From NCBI GenBank assembly GCA_002633005.1, contig NMRA01000104.1:8824-72823 (forward strand): a stretch of DNA of 64,000 nt, in the 5' to 3' direction. The position numbers and the translations under genes are program-made. Positions within the stretch are counted from its first letter, which is position 1. Each line of letters begins with the position of its first letter. Origin of the DNA: Phoronis australis. Its lineage: Eukaryota > Phoronida > Phoronidae. Of the stretch, positions 21,480-34,825 are shown one piece after another. Under the pieces are notes generated by a model. It was not told where the DNA came from, did not search any database, and was given only the letters and a program-made list of their open reading frames with translations.

Positions 21480-21870
21480 AGATGCTATACTTGATGTCCT
21501 GTTTCCAATACTTTATTAGGAATTGTTTCTAAGATATTTTATTGTTCATGCAAAAATAAGATTATTGTGATTTTCATAATAAAAATCAATTAAGTTGCTT
21601 AAAATGAAAATGAAATGGCATTTGGAAAACTGTAACAGTGTTTTTGAGATTTCATCTTGAACATTTATATCAAATGAAATTTGATGATTGATAACTTTAT
21701 TTTGCTATTAATGTATCTTTCTGTTTTGTTAAATTCTATCAAAAAGTCTAAATCAAATTCTGCAGGCTTTCCATTTTCAGAAAATATATACTTTTTTGAG
21801 TTGAAATAGACTTTTCTAGATATTGGCTAAATATGCAGACATGTCGATAAGGTCCCAAAGTTCCGTTTTG
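21480..21870 (-). mobile_element. MITE copy related to 12386-12715, inverted
   Basis: On the - strand it reads gggaccttatcgacatgtct, then atttagccaatatc, and later gatataaatgttcaagatg and acactgttacagttttcc. These parallel the copies at 12386 and 18466. Both termini are degenerate. Confidence 0.6.
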
Positions 21871-24800
21871 TGTTGTTTGCTCTTTGGTATGATTTTGCAG
21901 TCTGGCATTGCAGTCTGGCATGGGTCAAAGATATGAAAAATGTGTCAAAATATCATTATTTTCTCAACTGTAAAAAACATTCCAAGTTTATCAATTGTGA
22001 ACGGAGGTGTGGCCTGACTACTCTGTAAGTCGAGTGAAACCGGCCAAAGGTAAAATCTAAGTAACTAGAGAGTAGAAATAAGTCACAGCCTCTGGTGTCA
22101 CCAAAATTGACTTGAAGTTTCTACTCTCAAGTATAATCAATCGCTCTTACAGCGTTTTTGAATTCCACGACTGAACAAGGGTACAACACATGGATCCAAA
22201 AGATCCCACCACTTTTTTCGTAATGGAAATACCGTAGAATGGTATCACAGTGGGAATGCTATGAGACATATTTTGTGAGTTCATACTCTTAACATTGTTT
22301 GTGGTCATTTCTGTTTGTGTTTGTAAAAAATGTTTTTTTTTTAGCTGGAACTTTTCATTTGGTTTTTTTCTGTGCAGAGATTACGTATCTGTTTTAGTTC
22401 ACAAAGGGTGTCTAGTCACGCGGAGCTGCAGTGGCACATCTCTGGTATAACTTTACTGATAAGTGATGCGTCACATTCAAAGTTTGGACTTTGTTTTCAA
22501 GCAAATGCATGTGCAGGTTCACTGTTGACATTAAGACAAAATTTTTTTACTTAATAACTTGAATGCAGGTTTCGTTATTGTTTCCATTCTGTGATATTCA
22601 GACGGCATTTTATCATATTTTATGGTTAAAGTGGATAAAAAGATGAATATAGGTGTCAGTACAGAGGTATTGGAAACTAAACGTCTGAGTGGTGCTTTCT
22701 AAATTAAGTACACTGAACTCCCCCTTGATATTTACGGTTCAAAGGCTGTAATTGGTAATGGAATAGTATTCATTCAGAATGTCAGTGCAACAGGGTGTCA
22801 AAAATTAGCCTCAAACTTTTCTCTTCTTCATTTTTTATTTTAAAAAATCAGCTTAAGCAAACATTGCCTTCTCTGTCTCCCTGTAGTATGTGGTTTTTTA
22901 TCTGTTTGGTTCAAGTTTAGATGGTTTGTTAAGGTACAATCACAGACTGTATTTGTTAGTGTGTTGTAGAGGACTTATCTCTTGGCTAAAGATAAAGTTA
23001 CATTGATTAATCTGCGTGCTGTTGTATGGAATATAATTACAACCATTGTCTATGTTAAGCCATCCATTAAAAGGGACTCAGACAGGCCTGCAGGCTTGCA
23101 GTATGATTCAGTATATACAACTTTATCTCAAGTAGGATTCAGTTACTTCCAGTTTTATCAGGCTTCTAACTTAACAACCATCTGTGAAAGAATGTGTTTA
23201 ACTTAAAATACCAGTTACCAGTAATTGTGTCAAACAAGCCTTTGCAGTGTTCGTCCCAGATTCCAGTTCAGTATGATCATAGACTATAGTATATGGACTG
23301 CCAACTCCCGTATATTTTCAATGGACGAAATCTATGATCTTACAAATAGGCCGTGATGTCATTCACTTGCGACACCTGGCAAAATTAGCAAGTTTACTTC
23401 TGGCAAGTATGTCGTCTGCAAATCATGGTCGGCTGTTGTGTGGTCGGGTGTCAAAAGTACTCACGATACCAACAGTTCTATTATTGGAAGACTTAACAGG
23501 GTTTCAATCCCAAAATTATTTTTTATTTTGTCATACTGGACAGTAAAATAGATGCGAGAATTTCCCATCACAATACACTAACTGAATACTGAAATTGGTA
23601 ATTTAGGAAAGTGGCGCCTCCTCTAGGAGTTGCGAATCTGTTGTCTATAATCTATGGTGTGATTAATCTCATGATGCAACCCTACCTAGGAGAGTACTTG
23701 TCTTCATCAACACATTCTGGTCTCCAACTTTGCCACCTGCTCTTCAACAGGGTGTGCTACATTTGGCTACAAAAATTGATTCAGTTGAGATTAGTGTGCA
23801 TTAGCCTTGCATTGTGTAGCTTCAGAGAGATGCAGGTCAGTGATCCCCCTAGTACTGCCTATGTACTGAGGTAGGCAAAGATAAGTGTTTGAAATAATCA
23901 CTTGTAAACTGAGATTTGTTATGGTCTTCTGTTGAAAGTTGAGTGTTGCTGCAGTATGAAACACTTTCTCAGTACTCTCAGAATCACAAGGTTTGTGTGC
24001 ATCTCTGTTTCCGATCATGCAAACTGAAGCGATTTATACGAAATTTAATCAAGTCTGTGATTTCTGTAGTTGTAAGGCCTCAGAAAAGTTGATATGAAAT
24101 TTGATCACTGTGGAATCTAAGAATTAATGTACGATAATGTCTCACCAACCTACAACATAATATGGCCGACAAGTGTTTTTCAATGAAAGATAGGTACACT
24201 GTAAACAGTGATTTTCCATGGATAAGCCCATGGGTGTGTATTGGGAAGACGAAAATTTTCAGGCGTTTCAGTAACATCAAATAAACGCCCAGGAGTTTAT
24301 TCAGAAAAAGGGGCGTGTAAACAGAAAGTTATAGTTATGGCTACGCAAATACCAGCATAAACCAAACACACGTAGGTCTAGATTAAGAAGTTTCCTGACT
24401 TTTGTTTTTAAATTTTATGTCACTAAGTGCATAGTTGATCAACACTTTGTTCCTTTTTATAAATGATAAATGCTCCACAAAACTGAATTTGTGACTAAAA
24501 GTTGGCGCTAAGTGGGCTTTTAATTAAGAGGAAATTTTCCAAATGAACGCTCCAGTATCTGGACACTTGGCACCAGAAGTTGTAACAACAAATAAACGAC
24601 CATGAGCCTTTCATCGGGTGGGCTTATCTACGGAAAAAAAAACCCGTAGCAACAAAGTAATAAAGTAAAACAAAGTAATGCTTTCTTGTGTTCACGTTCT
24701 GCACCATAGCTACCACCAAAGTTCGGAAAAATTGTGAGCATTCACAACTATATTTGATGTCCTTGAAAAATGGGAACAGGGCAATTTCAACTAATATTTT

Positions 24801-27800
24801 TGTTAGAAATTGGTAAGATTTTATCGTATCATGAACGATTTTTTGCAAAACAGAGAGAAGAAGTGTTGATTTGTGGATAGCGCGTGCGTATTCATCAAAT
24901 TCAGCGCTCAAGCTGTGTTTTTGAGGTTTTAATTTGCTTGGTACAACATTCAAAGAACTAATGCACTGGATTTTCTCAATAACTGCTGACACTAATGCTA
25001 GGAGTGAACTCCCAAGTTATAATAGTGAAAGAAATACAACCTTGAAAATGCATTGGGTATGTAATGTGTTCCATTGTTGTCTTTCATCTAAGGGAAATTG
25101 AGTGTAATATGTTCTCAGTTGAATTAATGGAACCATAATGAAGTCATGGCATAAACCATTGAATACACAATACAGAATGTAGAGCAAGCACATGTGTAGT
25201 CTAGATGTTATCTCACAGACCTGTAACAAATCAATTAATCCTGACAATTACTGGTGATTGGTCATTGCAGTTGGTTTGCGCAATACTGCATTAGATGTAA
25301 CCCCTAACCATCAGCTTCTGCAGTAGAATTTACTTAAGCTAGTTGTGCAAATTATTATTTTCTTGGAATATTTTGACACATGGTGTATATTATGTCTACA
25401 GATTTATATTAATACGACATCTGATCATATAAATGTGTCTCATATTAGTCTAGCGTGAGGGAATATTATTTTGACTTTTTATCAAGCGTCTTTGCAGTGT
25501 TTACTGTTCCGCCAAGGGCAACCAATAGTTGGACTGATCATGGAATAAACCATGGAAGGTAAGGGAGGGAGTGTTGTATTAGTTTGAGGGCATTGGTATC
25601 TTCCCATTATTTTATGAGATTGCAGGACGAAGACCTAACGGGAGGTATGTGAACTTGTGAACTTGCCTTATTTTTTCGCATTGTGTTAGTAAAATTGTTC
25701 TTGAACGCTTCATCATACCAAGCTCAAAATAGGCAGAACAGTACATTTACGGAGATTGAATTTTCACCCGCTACCATTTCAAGATGGTGACGTTTTTATC
25801 GAGGGATCTAAATTTTGCCCAAAACTTGTTTTTGCCAACAGAGGTCACAACCTGAATGTAATGACTTTTAGTGTGACAATGTTTTGTTTCCAAGTTGTCT
25901 GTTGCCCACATTTGTAGACTTCCACTTGAACTTTAAATTCAAGATGGTGCCTTTGGTTACCATTTTGTATTTTACATTTGACTGGAGGTGCCTCATGAAA
26001 TGGATTGGACAAAAATTCATAAGTGAATTCTTTGACATACTCCACTAAATGAAGTGGAACAATTTTCTCAAAAACTTAGGATTGTGAGGTACTAAAAATG
26101 ACATATTTTGAATAATAATTTCTGTTGAATTCTATTTTGAATCTGGATTGTGAGATGACCTTGCAGATTATGTTTTCAGTTTTGTTTTCTGAATTCCGAT
26201 AAATCGTTGTTGAGTTATTCAAGAATTTATGACAGCTTTGACAACTGTTCAAAGCTAAGTTTCTTTGTTATGCCGGGTTCTTGTATAAATAATAACATCT
26301 ACTACAGATATCAGAGTAATGTATAAGTTCTGAATTCATGCCCATTTGACAGGAAATGTGCGTGCAACTTGCGTCATTTCAGAACCTTAAAGGCTTTGTT
26401 TTCATCATGTTTAGATCCCTGTGTGAAGTTTTTGGTTGCGGCTTGCCATTGAGTTGTCAGATCGTGTTTGTGAAGTATCTGACTGACCATGTTAATTGAT
26501 CTCTGTTGTGTTGGCTGCCATACGCCAACATAGATTTGCCAGTAAAAATTATTAGTTGTAAAAGTTGTGGAATTTTTTATTTTCTTTTGTAGTCAATGTA
26601 ACTGTACGTTTTTTGTGAAATGCTCATTGTGAAACTTTTGCTTGAATTTGAGTAGTATCGCCCGGTGACCTGTGCTGGTGAAGAGGTTAGGCTAAAGGAT
26701 TGGTGTCCTGAGACTAAGTACGACTTGCAGCCGGATCAATATTGTTCATAAGTTTGAAAATTTGATTTCGCTTAGGGTTGCTTATCAGAACGGTTTCATT
26801 TATCTATTTTAGTACATAATATGAAATTCATTTTGTCAAATTTCCCAAAAAGATACATTTATGTAAATATACATTTATGTCTGTTGCTAGTTTGGTTTGT
26901 AGTGTACAGATGTCATCAAACAACACTTAGTGAGGTTTCTAATATTTGCAGCATGGTAATCGCTTTTGAAAAACAGAAAAATGATAATTTTGGCAATTAT
27001 TTTTGTGCGAAGTAAGTCAAGAATTGCATTTGTTTGTTTCTTTGAATTCACAATCTATACAAATGTAATAGCTGGACCACCAGTTCATTATTGTCATTGG
27101 AATTAGAATTTGCACAAGCTCATTTTTTACTCTACATCTTTACTCAAACTTTTCCTTTGAAATGTGACTTTTGTCCTCCATTATATAGAATATATTTGCT
27201 TTTTTGTGAAAAGCTGTGTAGAAAGGTCTACACTGCCCTATTACGTGACATACGCCAGGTAATCTGAAACAACAACTGCCATATTCCTTCTAATCATTAA
27301 TTTTAGATTGCTTCCCAAGAAAGTCAGCACTATTTGGGCGACAGTCACTTGTGGTTCACATTGGCAGCAGATGGAAAGTTGTGTATTGAGTAACTGTGAA
27401 AGCGCAGGGGCCCCCGTGGTATATGTGGTCTTTCCTAAAGTTTCTGGCCTTTAGCTGAATGGCTTATCCATTTTCATTTGTGGACCTGGGACCTAAGTCA
27501 GTTCTTGTGCTGATTGAACAAGTGGGAAAAAGATTTAATGCATTGTACATGTTGACATTAAACACAAGTCTGCCATGCAAAAACATATCAAAAAGACATC
27601 TCTGAGGTATCTGGTTTCACTTTACACAAGCAGATATTGCCACACTGGCAGAACCAGTGGTAGTTGCCTGGAGAAAAATCTCTTTTTGTCTTCACCAACT
27701 TCGATCTCCATACCCCTTGTCACTTGATCCAACTAATTGATTACAATTCCGTGAAGCAACGACTTTTTTTTCTATTTTGAGCCTGCTGTTATAGTTTCAA

Positions 27801-28059
27801 GTGTCGCACAGGCTTTAAAATCTCCGAGTACTCCCACCCTATGTTCTCATTACTATATCTGTGACTGCTGACCACCAGGTGGTCAGGTTAAACTTGAGTG
27901 CACACTGCTGTGAGGTCAGTTTACATGCAGAGTGATCACTCTGGCTGGTGCCAGCAGGAGTCAAAGGAATGACCAGTATGTGTGTGACTAGGGTTCAGTT
28001 GCTGCTATGCATATATGTCTTCTTCAAAATTCTAGTTTTGACCATTTGATGTCGTCAGA
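21871..28059. other. Intergenic, apart from the 26952 exon candidate
   Basis: No gene could be assembled. Several short frames between plausible splice sites exist but are not supported by family resemblance, except the weak immunoglobulin-like segment listed separately. Confidence 0.35.
26952..27011 (+). CDS. Possible orphan immunoglobulin half-domain exon
   Basis: Preceded by atatttgcag and followed by the consensus donor gtaagt. Between them is a frame reading MVIAFEKQKNDNFGNYFCAK. The end has the G-x-Y-x-C-x-x pattern of the F strand of I-set domains, with a hydrophobic E-strand-like MVIAF before it. It enters in phase 2 and leaves in phase 2. It lies 7.8 kb upstream of the L1-type gene's start codon, so it would need its own gene or be a relic. 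The match is short and may be chance. Confidence 0.25.
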
Positions 28060-28195
28060 GGAAATTGTATGATACATTGGGAAGTAAAGTAGTTCAACAT
28101 TATTGAGCATTCGCCTGAGACATATTTTGTGTAGTTCCCTGTATTTTTAGCCCCTGATTAGTGTTTTGTGGTTTTGATTACCTGGTACTTATAAT
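28060..28195 (+). repeat. 136-bp direct duplicate, left copy
   Basis: Starts ggaaattgtatgatacattg and ends ggtacttataat. It recurs at 28607-28742, immediately after the ambiguous base, with about three substitutions (allele-like divergence). Confidence 0.9.
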
Positions 28196-28605
28196 CAGGG
28201 CTCGACATAACGAGCTGCAGGTCGCATTTGCCACCTGAAATTTGGAAATGCGAGCTGAGATTTTTGTCAGCTCGTATAAAGTCGCAAAATGCGACCTGGA
28301 ATTTCCAACGAATGCGAGCTGAGTTTTTACACTTCTCAACAGATACCCGGTAAATACGAATCAGGTCTTGTTAATCCGACTGTTATTTGGTTGTTGCCAA
28401 ATAGAAGCTCAAAAGAACACTAACCGAGAACTGCCCTCCCGATGACTTGTAAGCATGTCGCGTGAACATGGGATATACAGAATCGATCTTTGACGCGTTT
28501 CATTGGCTAACACTTTCGGCCACTTTTGTAAATTCCCGGATTCGCGGAAGAAAGTTTCGGGCCACTGCTTAACACGTGATAAAACTTCACAAAACAACGG
28601 TGTTT
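28196..28605. mobile_element. Probable truncated TE insertion next to an assembly N
   Basis: Begins cagggctcgacataacgagc and contains repeated gcgacctg / gcgagctg words. Such gggctcgac beginnings are common in non-autonomous DNA elements of invertebrates. It stops at the N (28606) without a matching right end. Confidence 0.45.
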
Positions 28606-28606
28606 N

Positions 28607-28742
28607 GGAAATTGTATGATACATTGGGAAGTAAAGTAGTTCGACATTATTGAGCATTCGCCTGAGACATATTTTGTGTAGTTCCCTGTATTTTTAGCCT
28701 CTGATTAGTGTTTTGTGGTTTTGATTACCGGGTACTTATAAT
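28607..28742 (+). repeat. 136-bp direct duplicate, right copy
   Basis: Second copy of 28060-28195. After the shared ending ttataat it continues gtttttattac, whereas the left copy continues into the TE-like segment. Confidence 0.9.
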
Positions 28743-31200
28743 GTTTTTATTACATTTGATATCGACAATATCTCTAACGCTGATCTTTATTAACTATACA
28801 TCTTCAGGTGAAAGGAATAACAGCCTGAAGTCACTGCATTATACATGGCCTTTCACTACACCTGCTCTGGTGTTTTTTGTCAGTCTATTGTTATGTCTGT
28901 TGTCATGCTGAGCTATATCATCATGCCTGAGCATCAGTCACAACACACTCTGCCCATATATCACCATGTATCTAACTCTTATCTGGTTACCCAATCCTTG
29001 ACTATTATTTATGTTTAACCACTACTGATCCTAATCTTATTCATGTCTACAGTTTCATGAATAGGACCATTGACTGCACAGTTAGCCCCCTTCACACACA
29101 TGGTCCATTGTGTGCTGAGGATTTAAATCTAAACAACCAGTAGCATGTACCTAAAAGGTATCCTAGCTCAGAGACTACAGTAACGGCTCTGGAAAGATGT
29201 GTGATTTTAAACAAGCTGATGCCAGGTTGGTGGAAGATTTTTTCAAGTATTCAGTGTAGAAGGAAGTTAAATATTTATACTGTTTTGTACTGGTGTGAGG
29301 CAGACAGCCATTATTGTCTGCTCTGTTTGAGTTTATGGGTTAGGTAAACACAAAGGTAGTGTTGAGCGTGTTCGAGTCTGTGTTACTTCACAAAATGGGA
29401 TTGTAGTACCTGTCTACTGTGCATGTTTCATGGAAATGAGATAGAAATAGATTGCATAGATTAGACTTCACTTTTGTCTATTGACACAATGTATATGTTT
29501 TTCACTTAAAACACAATCTTAATTTGTGGCAGACCACCAATAGATAACAGGACCAGTTGGCCTGCTGGTTTGGCTGGTGTGAGTATGTGTATTAACAAAT
29601 TAGATTAGCTTGTTATACTGTTAAACTATACAGATGGGAGAATGGAACATTGTGGAAGTACAGAGCTGTAGGAATTGACAGCCTGTAATATATAGAAATC
29701 AGAATATTTGTTAATACAGCGGCCCTTTCTAATAAACAGGCTTAAGTTCATTTTTGGCAAACTTTGAAACTTCTGTATCCTGTAAGTTGGTCGAGCTTAC
29801 AACAAATTTCAAGTCAAACTTCTGGTCACTTTTTAAGAACGAAATTAAAACAAACTGGAATTTTATCTTAAAATTGGCTTAAATTTAAGATTTTTCTCAG
29901 CTAAGTCATTTTCCTTAGAATGGGCTTGTGAGCAGTAGAGGTTGATAATGTACATTATTATATGATTTGGACATATTATAAACTGATAAACTTAAATTCA
30001 GAGTCAAAAACTCTGTATTGGCAGCTCATTTCTTCATATTGGCCTCTGTTATGGTAACACCTATTTTAATTCCTTTCAGCATTTTTTTCAGCAAATGCAG
30101 ATGGCGTTATGACATCGTGGTTCAATCCCTGTATCTTCCTGTTTTGCAAGCCACTACTATACCTGTGAACCACCAGCATGTCACTCAACTCTCGAGTATT
30201 AGGCTTTTCTATGTCATCCGGATTCTTCCGTCATTTGTTTTTAAATAACTGTATAAATATAAGCCTACAGGTGACTGCAACGCATCGAATTTCTCACCAT
30301 CCCGTTATTGCTCAAAAGACAAAGGTGTGTTTTCAAAGGCTAAATGTCCACTGAACTTCAACTTTGAAACGTCAACGGGTGCTGACACTCAGCTTGCGAT
30401 CGCTTTGATATAACTAAATAACTTTTGTCGATTGTTTTGCATTAAAAACAACCGTTGTATGACTGCAAAACAAGGTGTCTTTCCCGATGTTCCTTTGTCA
30501 ATTCTTTGCATCTGGAAGTTTTTTTTCAAAACCTCTCCACAGCATTTTGTGTAAAGAATGATGTCTGACTGGAACAACATCCTATCATGTATTACTTAAC
30601 GTGTGTAATCATATATATATAAAGGAATTAATATTGATTTTCGCACTTAGTAAATATGTTTCAGGAACCCAAAAATATGACCATGATCTTGGCTTTGCCT
30701 CAGTCATTATCACATTTTTGAAGTCTGAAAACCATGGTGAAAGTCAATAATTGCATTATGTACAGAGACTTTGTATTCACTTCTGCCAACCTGTTATGAA
30801 ATCTACCCAATAAGAATGTGGATGGACAAAGCAAGTACCTAGGAGAAAATGTTTCAAATGTGATCTATCTAAGTCTCCGTTTTCATAATACAGTTGTTTC
30901 CTTCAATTTTATTTATTTTCAATTTTCATACAGACTGAAGTTTCATGCAATGAATGTAAACTGTAGAGATTGTTATACAATTACGTGGAATGAAACTCTT
31001 GAATCCGCCCGTATCATGGCATTGTAGGTAACTTGTTCCAATCCAGCCCTATACCACGCATATACTACCCTATCTTGTACAATAAACTGTCTAGCTTGAG
31101 TGTGTGATATGACCTTGATATATTGTATGCCACTATTTTATGACTGATATCAGCACTTGACTGCTGTCATGGTGTCATCAACAAGTCAAGGAAATCCTTA
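28743..31200. other. Intergenic, nothing recognised
   Basis: No exon, RNA gene or bounded repeat could be supported in this AT-rich interval. Confidence 0.4.
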
Positions 31201-31325
31201 TCAAAGGAGTACCGATACGTTGTTAACCCCTACAGCTGTGTTTCGGGAAGAAAGTCGAACGAAAGGGGAGCTTTTCCACGGAAGTTCCTTACTAATGGGT
31301 CTCCTAACCAAATACCCCCGTCCCA
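31200..31325 (+). repeat. Dispersed repeat fragment related to 15115-15170
   Basis: Carries ggggagcttttccacggaag and gggtctcctaacc, echoing the fragment near 15115. No termini are visible. Confidence 0.4.
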
Positions 31326-31529
31326 TCCCCGAGGATCTGTGGTTGGTTTAAAAGCTTTGACTTTTCAAGGCTCATGGCTGACGTAGGTATCTTGTAGTAT
31401 GTAATGCAATAATACACTTTTGTTCACTGTAGTCGTTTGACAGCTAGTTATATTTATCGTCAACTTCCAAGGACATTAGCGTGGGAGTGTCTTCCTACTT
31501 CCCTTCCTGTAAGAAAAATGTTTTATGTG

Positions 31530-32030
31530 GCTTTCCCATTAGAAGCAAAACTTCACTTTTACTGAAGTTTCGGTAAGTGGGAAGGTTAACCGTGATAGTT
31601 AATCTGCAAGTGAAACTTTGCTTAAAACAGTAGGATTTAAAAGTGGAGCTTAGGAACTCACCAAAGCTTCGGTGTAGTGGAAATACTAAAAGCGAAGCTT
31701 TGTGGAAGTTATCGGTTGAGGTCGTAGCAACGATATACAATCACGAGAGATTTTCAAAACGTGTTCTTTGTTAGTTCAGCGTAGACGGATGTAAATAAAT
31801 AAAAGAAAGTGTATCTGATAAAGGATGACACTGGTCATTAAAACACTTGCAAATGGCAGACGAACAATTATCAGTTAGCCTCAAACCCAGTACTAAATAT
31901 TCGTTTGAGAGTACGAATGAACTGGGTCGTCTATTGTCATAGCGATAACTTCGATATCGCTGTGTAGTCAAAAAGGTAAGCGAAGGTCCGGTGAAGCTTC
32001 GCTAAAACGAAGTTCCCCTAATGGGAAAGC
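31530..32030. mobile_element. 500-bp MITE with 13-bp terminal inverted repeats
   Basis: Left end gctttcccattag (31530-31542) is the exact reverse complement of the right end ctaatgggaaagc (32018-32030). Subterminal aaaacttc / gaagtt words on the two sides are also inverted. The interior holds no recognisable transposase. Superfamily not assigned. Confidence 0.75.
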
Positions 32031-34606
32031 GGCCTCAGTTTTGTTTCAGTTGATGGGACAGTATGCATTTTTTATTTGTTTATAATGTGGAAAGTATCTT
32101 TATACTGCCCTGTCTAAATACTTTATAGGGCTTGGTTCACAAGAATGCTCTGCCTCATTGAAAAGTCAGATAAAATCTAAAACAGTTGAACTACAGTGTG
32201 TTAATGCATTTGGGTGTTTGCCCAATCTTGAAGTGTTGACAAATACCATATCATCTGTTTAATGTATGCCCTGCTACAGTAAAAGTTTGGGACAGTAAAA
32301 AATTTGGATTTTTTTGCTCAAGCTCGGAGCTTTCCCAAATTCTAGAAATACGCAATATTGGTTGTCCCAAATTCAAGAATCAGCGGAGAGATGGCAAAAT
32401 TACTCACTCTGTAGATTGGATACACATTGTCGGAAATTTCAGAAATACGATGAATGCCAAAATCGCCCTTGTCCAATATTACAGAATGATGAAAATGCAT
32501 TTTTGCAGGAATGTTTGTGTCCCAAATTTTAGAGATTATCCCACATTGGAGTGTTTTTACCTATCCACGACCATGCACTCCTTTTGGCGAGTTACCCCAT
32601 CACTGCCAAACATCCCGTAGCAGCTATTTGGATACTGTTGGCGTGACTTGTACCTTGTTGATGGCCTAGTGAGCTGAAACACCTAATACTCTCATACTGG
32701 TGGTTTAAGAAACAATCATTTTATTATCAATCATATCTACCATTGTCATGTTTTTGAACCTACTATAGATAATTGGATTTTCGAAATGTAGCTTCTGTCT
32801 GGTTCTGATGATGAAGTCACACTTTTCTAAATACTAGATATGTCTGTTGACACCAGTTTCTTGATAGATCAATCATTCCATCACAGTTTATTTCATTTAG
32901 AATGGGGTTCACCTGTAGAATGAGTTCTGAGAACCCCTAAAGCAGATAAAGCAGGTGGGTAAGTTAAATCATTTTACTGCATGATATGTAAGTAAATACC
33001 TGTAAGTATACCTGTGCTGTGTGTTTATGATTAAACCTCCAAGGCAGATTGTAACCTGATAGGTGTATATTGCCAGTTATCACCTGGCTTCAGTTTCTTG
33101 TGACTGCTGGCCCACCCTGGGCTTAGCTCTCTATTCTACCTGGGTTGAAGACTGCTGCGGCTTTTATTGAGAATTTATTTAGTTTGCTACCAAGTTTTTA
33201 GAATATTCTGAATTGTGATGTTGCTGTTATCTAGAGTGATTATGAAAAGGGTGTCGAAATGAATTTTACCAAAAAGTAAATTCACTCGACTGTGGAACAG
33301 GTAAATTATCTGCAAACCAATATGCTTATCATATTGCAATTTTGATAACATTTAATATGTAGAGATCAGTCCAGAAATGCCATGTTACGCAGCTCAGTTT
33401 TGTTCAAGTTTAACAGTGATGTCCCTATAGTTGAAACTTCATTGTTTTGTTTCCAAAGTTCCAATTTACCTGTTCAGTGTTGCTTGTAAATTGGTAATTG
33501 AATTTTGTAAATTTAAATTACAGTGGATTTGCTTTGATTTCCCTGATGATAAGATTTAAATTTTAGTAAGTTATTTTTAAAGTCTATGTGGATACCACGA
33601 TAGAGTAAGTCATTTACACAGAGACTACATACTTGCCATTTTGGTTGTTTCAAACTGCAGTCAACAGTCTTTTTTTCAAGTGCAGTTCAAAACGTCATAA
33701 ACAGCAAGCTGGAAGTTTATGAGTAAATAAATTAATTTACCCTACCTCCACCAGACACTATGGAAAACTTTTTCTATGTGGATACCGTTGGGTTTACAGT
33801 TAGTGATTGTTTAATGTAGATGAAGCCACTCCTGTGTCTGGATAAGACATTGTTTTTTCCTGTGTTCAGTTTATTTTGTTAGCCTCTGTTGTGGTCATGT
33901 CATTTTCTAATTTCCTTCTTGATGGCTCACTTGATAGTTTTAAGTCCATATTCTTCCCATCGGTAGCCAGTCTTTCTGCCTCCACTTTTCGCACCTTATC
34001 TGGCAGAATATGTTTACTACAGCAGCTTGGTTTCATATTAAAAAGCTGTTCTATATCACAATATACCTTAGAGTGACAAGTGTTTATATTCAGGGGGATG
34101 CTTTTATTTTGATGACTTCCTTAGAAAAACACCACTTACCAGAAATAAGCTTAGTTAAGCCTGATGCTGACACAGTGGCCAATCACCATGTTTCCCCTAA
34201 TGCTAATTGAGAGTAGCCTGAATGTGTGTCCTGAAAGCCTCATTCTTGAATTTACTTAACAAAGCGATAAGAAGACTTACTTGCGCTCTTAAGGATCTAT
34301 GAAAATTTAGGTAAAATTTGCTTATTACTTTTTTTCTTGGAAGAAAGTAATCCATATTGTCAGGGCATCGTTATTAATTTGTTAATGACATTGAAGATGT
34401 TTGCATGATTTGTTTCCAAATTCCTTCATACAGTGTTGGGCTGCATCCTGAAGACTCTTGAAGAATTTTTATCGTTAGTGACCTTGCAAAAAAAACATTG
34501 CTGTCTTTCGTGTCAAAAATGCCAGATCTTCAAGAGGCATTGGTCTGCCTAAAGCCAAGTACTTACATATGTGTTGGCCGTGTTACTAATGATTTTCACA
34601 CACCAG
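32031..34606. other. Intergenic upstream of the L1-type gene
   Basis: No exon or bounded repeat recognised. Any upstream non-coding exons of the adhesion gene could lie here but cannot be identified. Confidence 0.35.
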
Positions 34607-34814
34607 TATAAAACCAGTCCTGAGCTGCAGGGAGTAGGGCTCTCTCTCAGTGGGATATCAATTACATTGTGGACTGTTGGTAACTGTACACCATTTGTCT
34701 TTTGTAGATCTTCATTGTTGAATTTTGTGTGGGTTTCAGGACAAGCCCTGTTGGTAGTTACTACATATATTGTGTTGTTTGTAGATTGTGTGTGAGATGA
34801 CCACAAACCAGTAG
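34607..34814 (+). promoter_or_regulatory. Candidate TATA promoter and 5' leader with a short uORF
   Basis: TATAAAA at 34607-34613 lies 213 bp before the start codon. A 5-codon upstream frame (ATG at 34797, stop TAG at 34812) ends 11 bp before the main ATG. Alternatively the sequence after gtttgtag (about 34784) is the start of a second, spliced exon. The evidence is positional only. Confidence 0.25.
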
Positions 34815-34825
34815 GAGTCAACACC

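Noticed and set aside
22379-22535. Frame after gtgcag with SKFGLCFQANACAG, vaguely like an Ig domain ending
   Set aside because: The cysteine and tyrosine spacing is wrong, no consensus donor follows and the upstream half-domain is absent.
23602-23874. 91-codon open frame with PPLGVANLLSIIYGVINL
   Set aside because: No family resemblance, poor splice context and no ATG near the start; an open frame of this length is expected by chance in 64 kb.
24624-24992. 122-codon - strand frame
   Set aside because: Not recognised, low-complexity composition, no supporting exon structure; possibly an old repeat.
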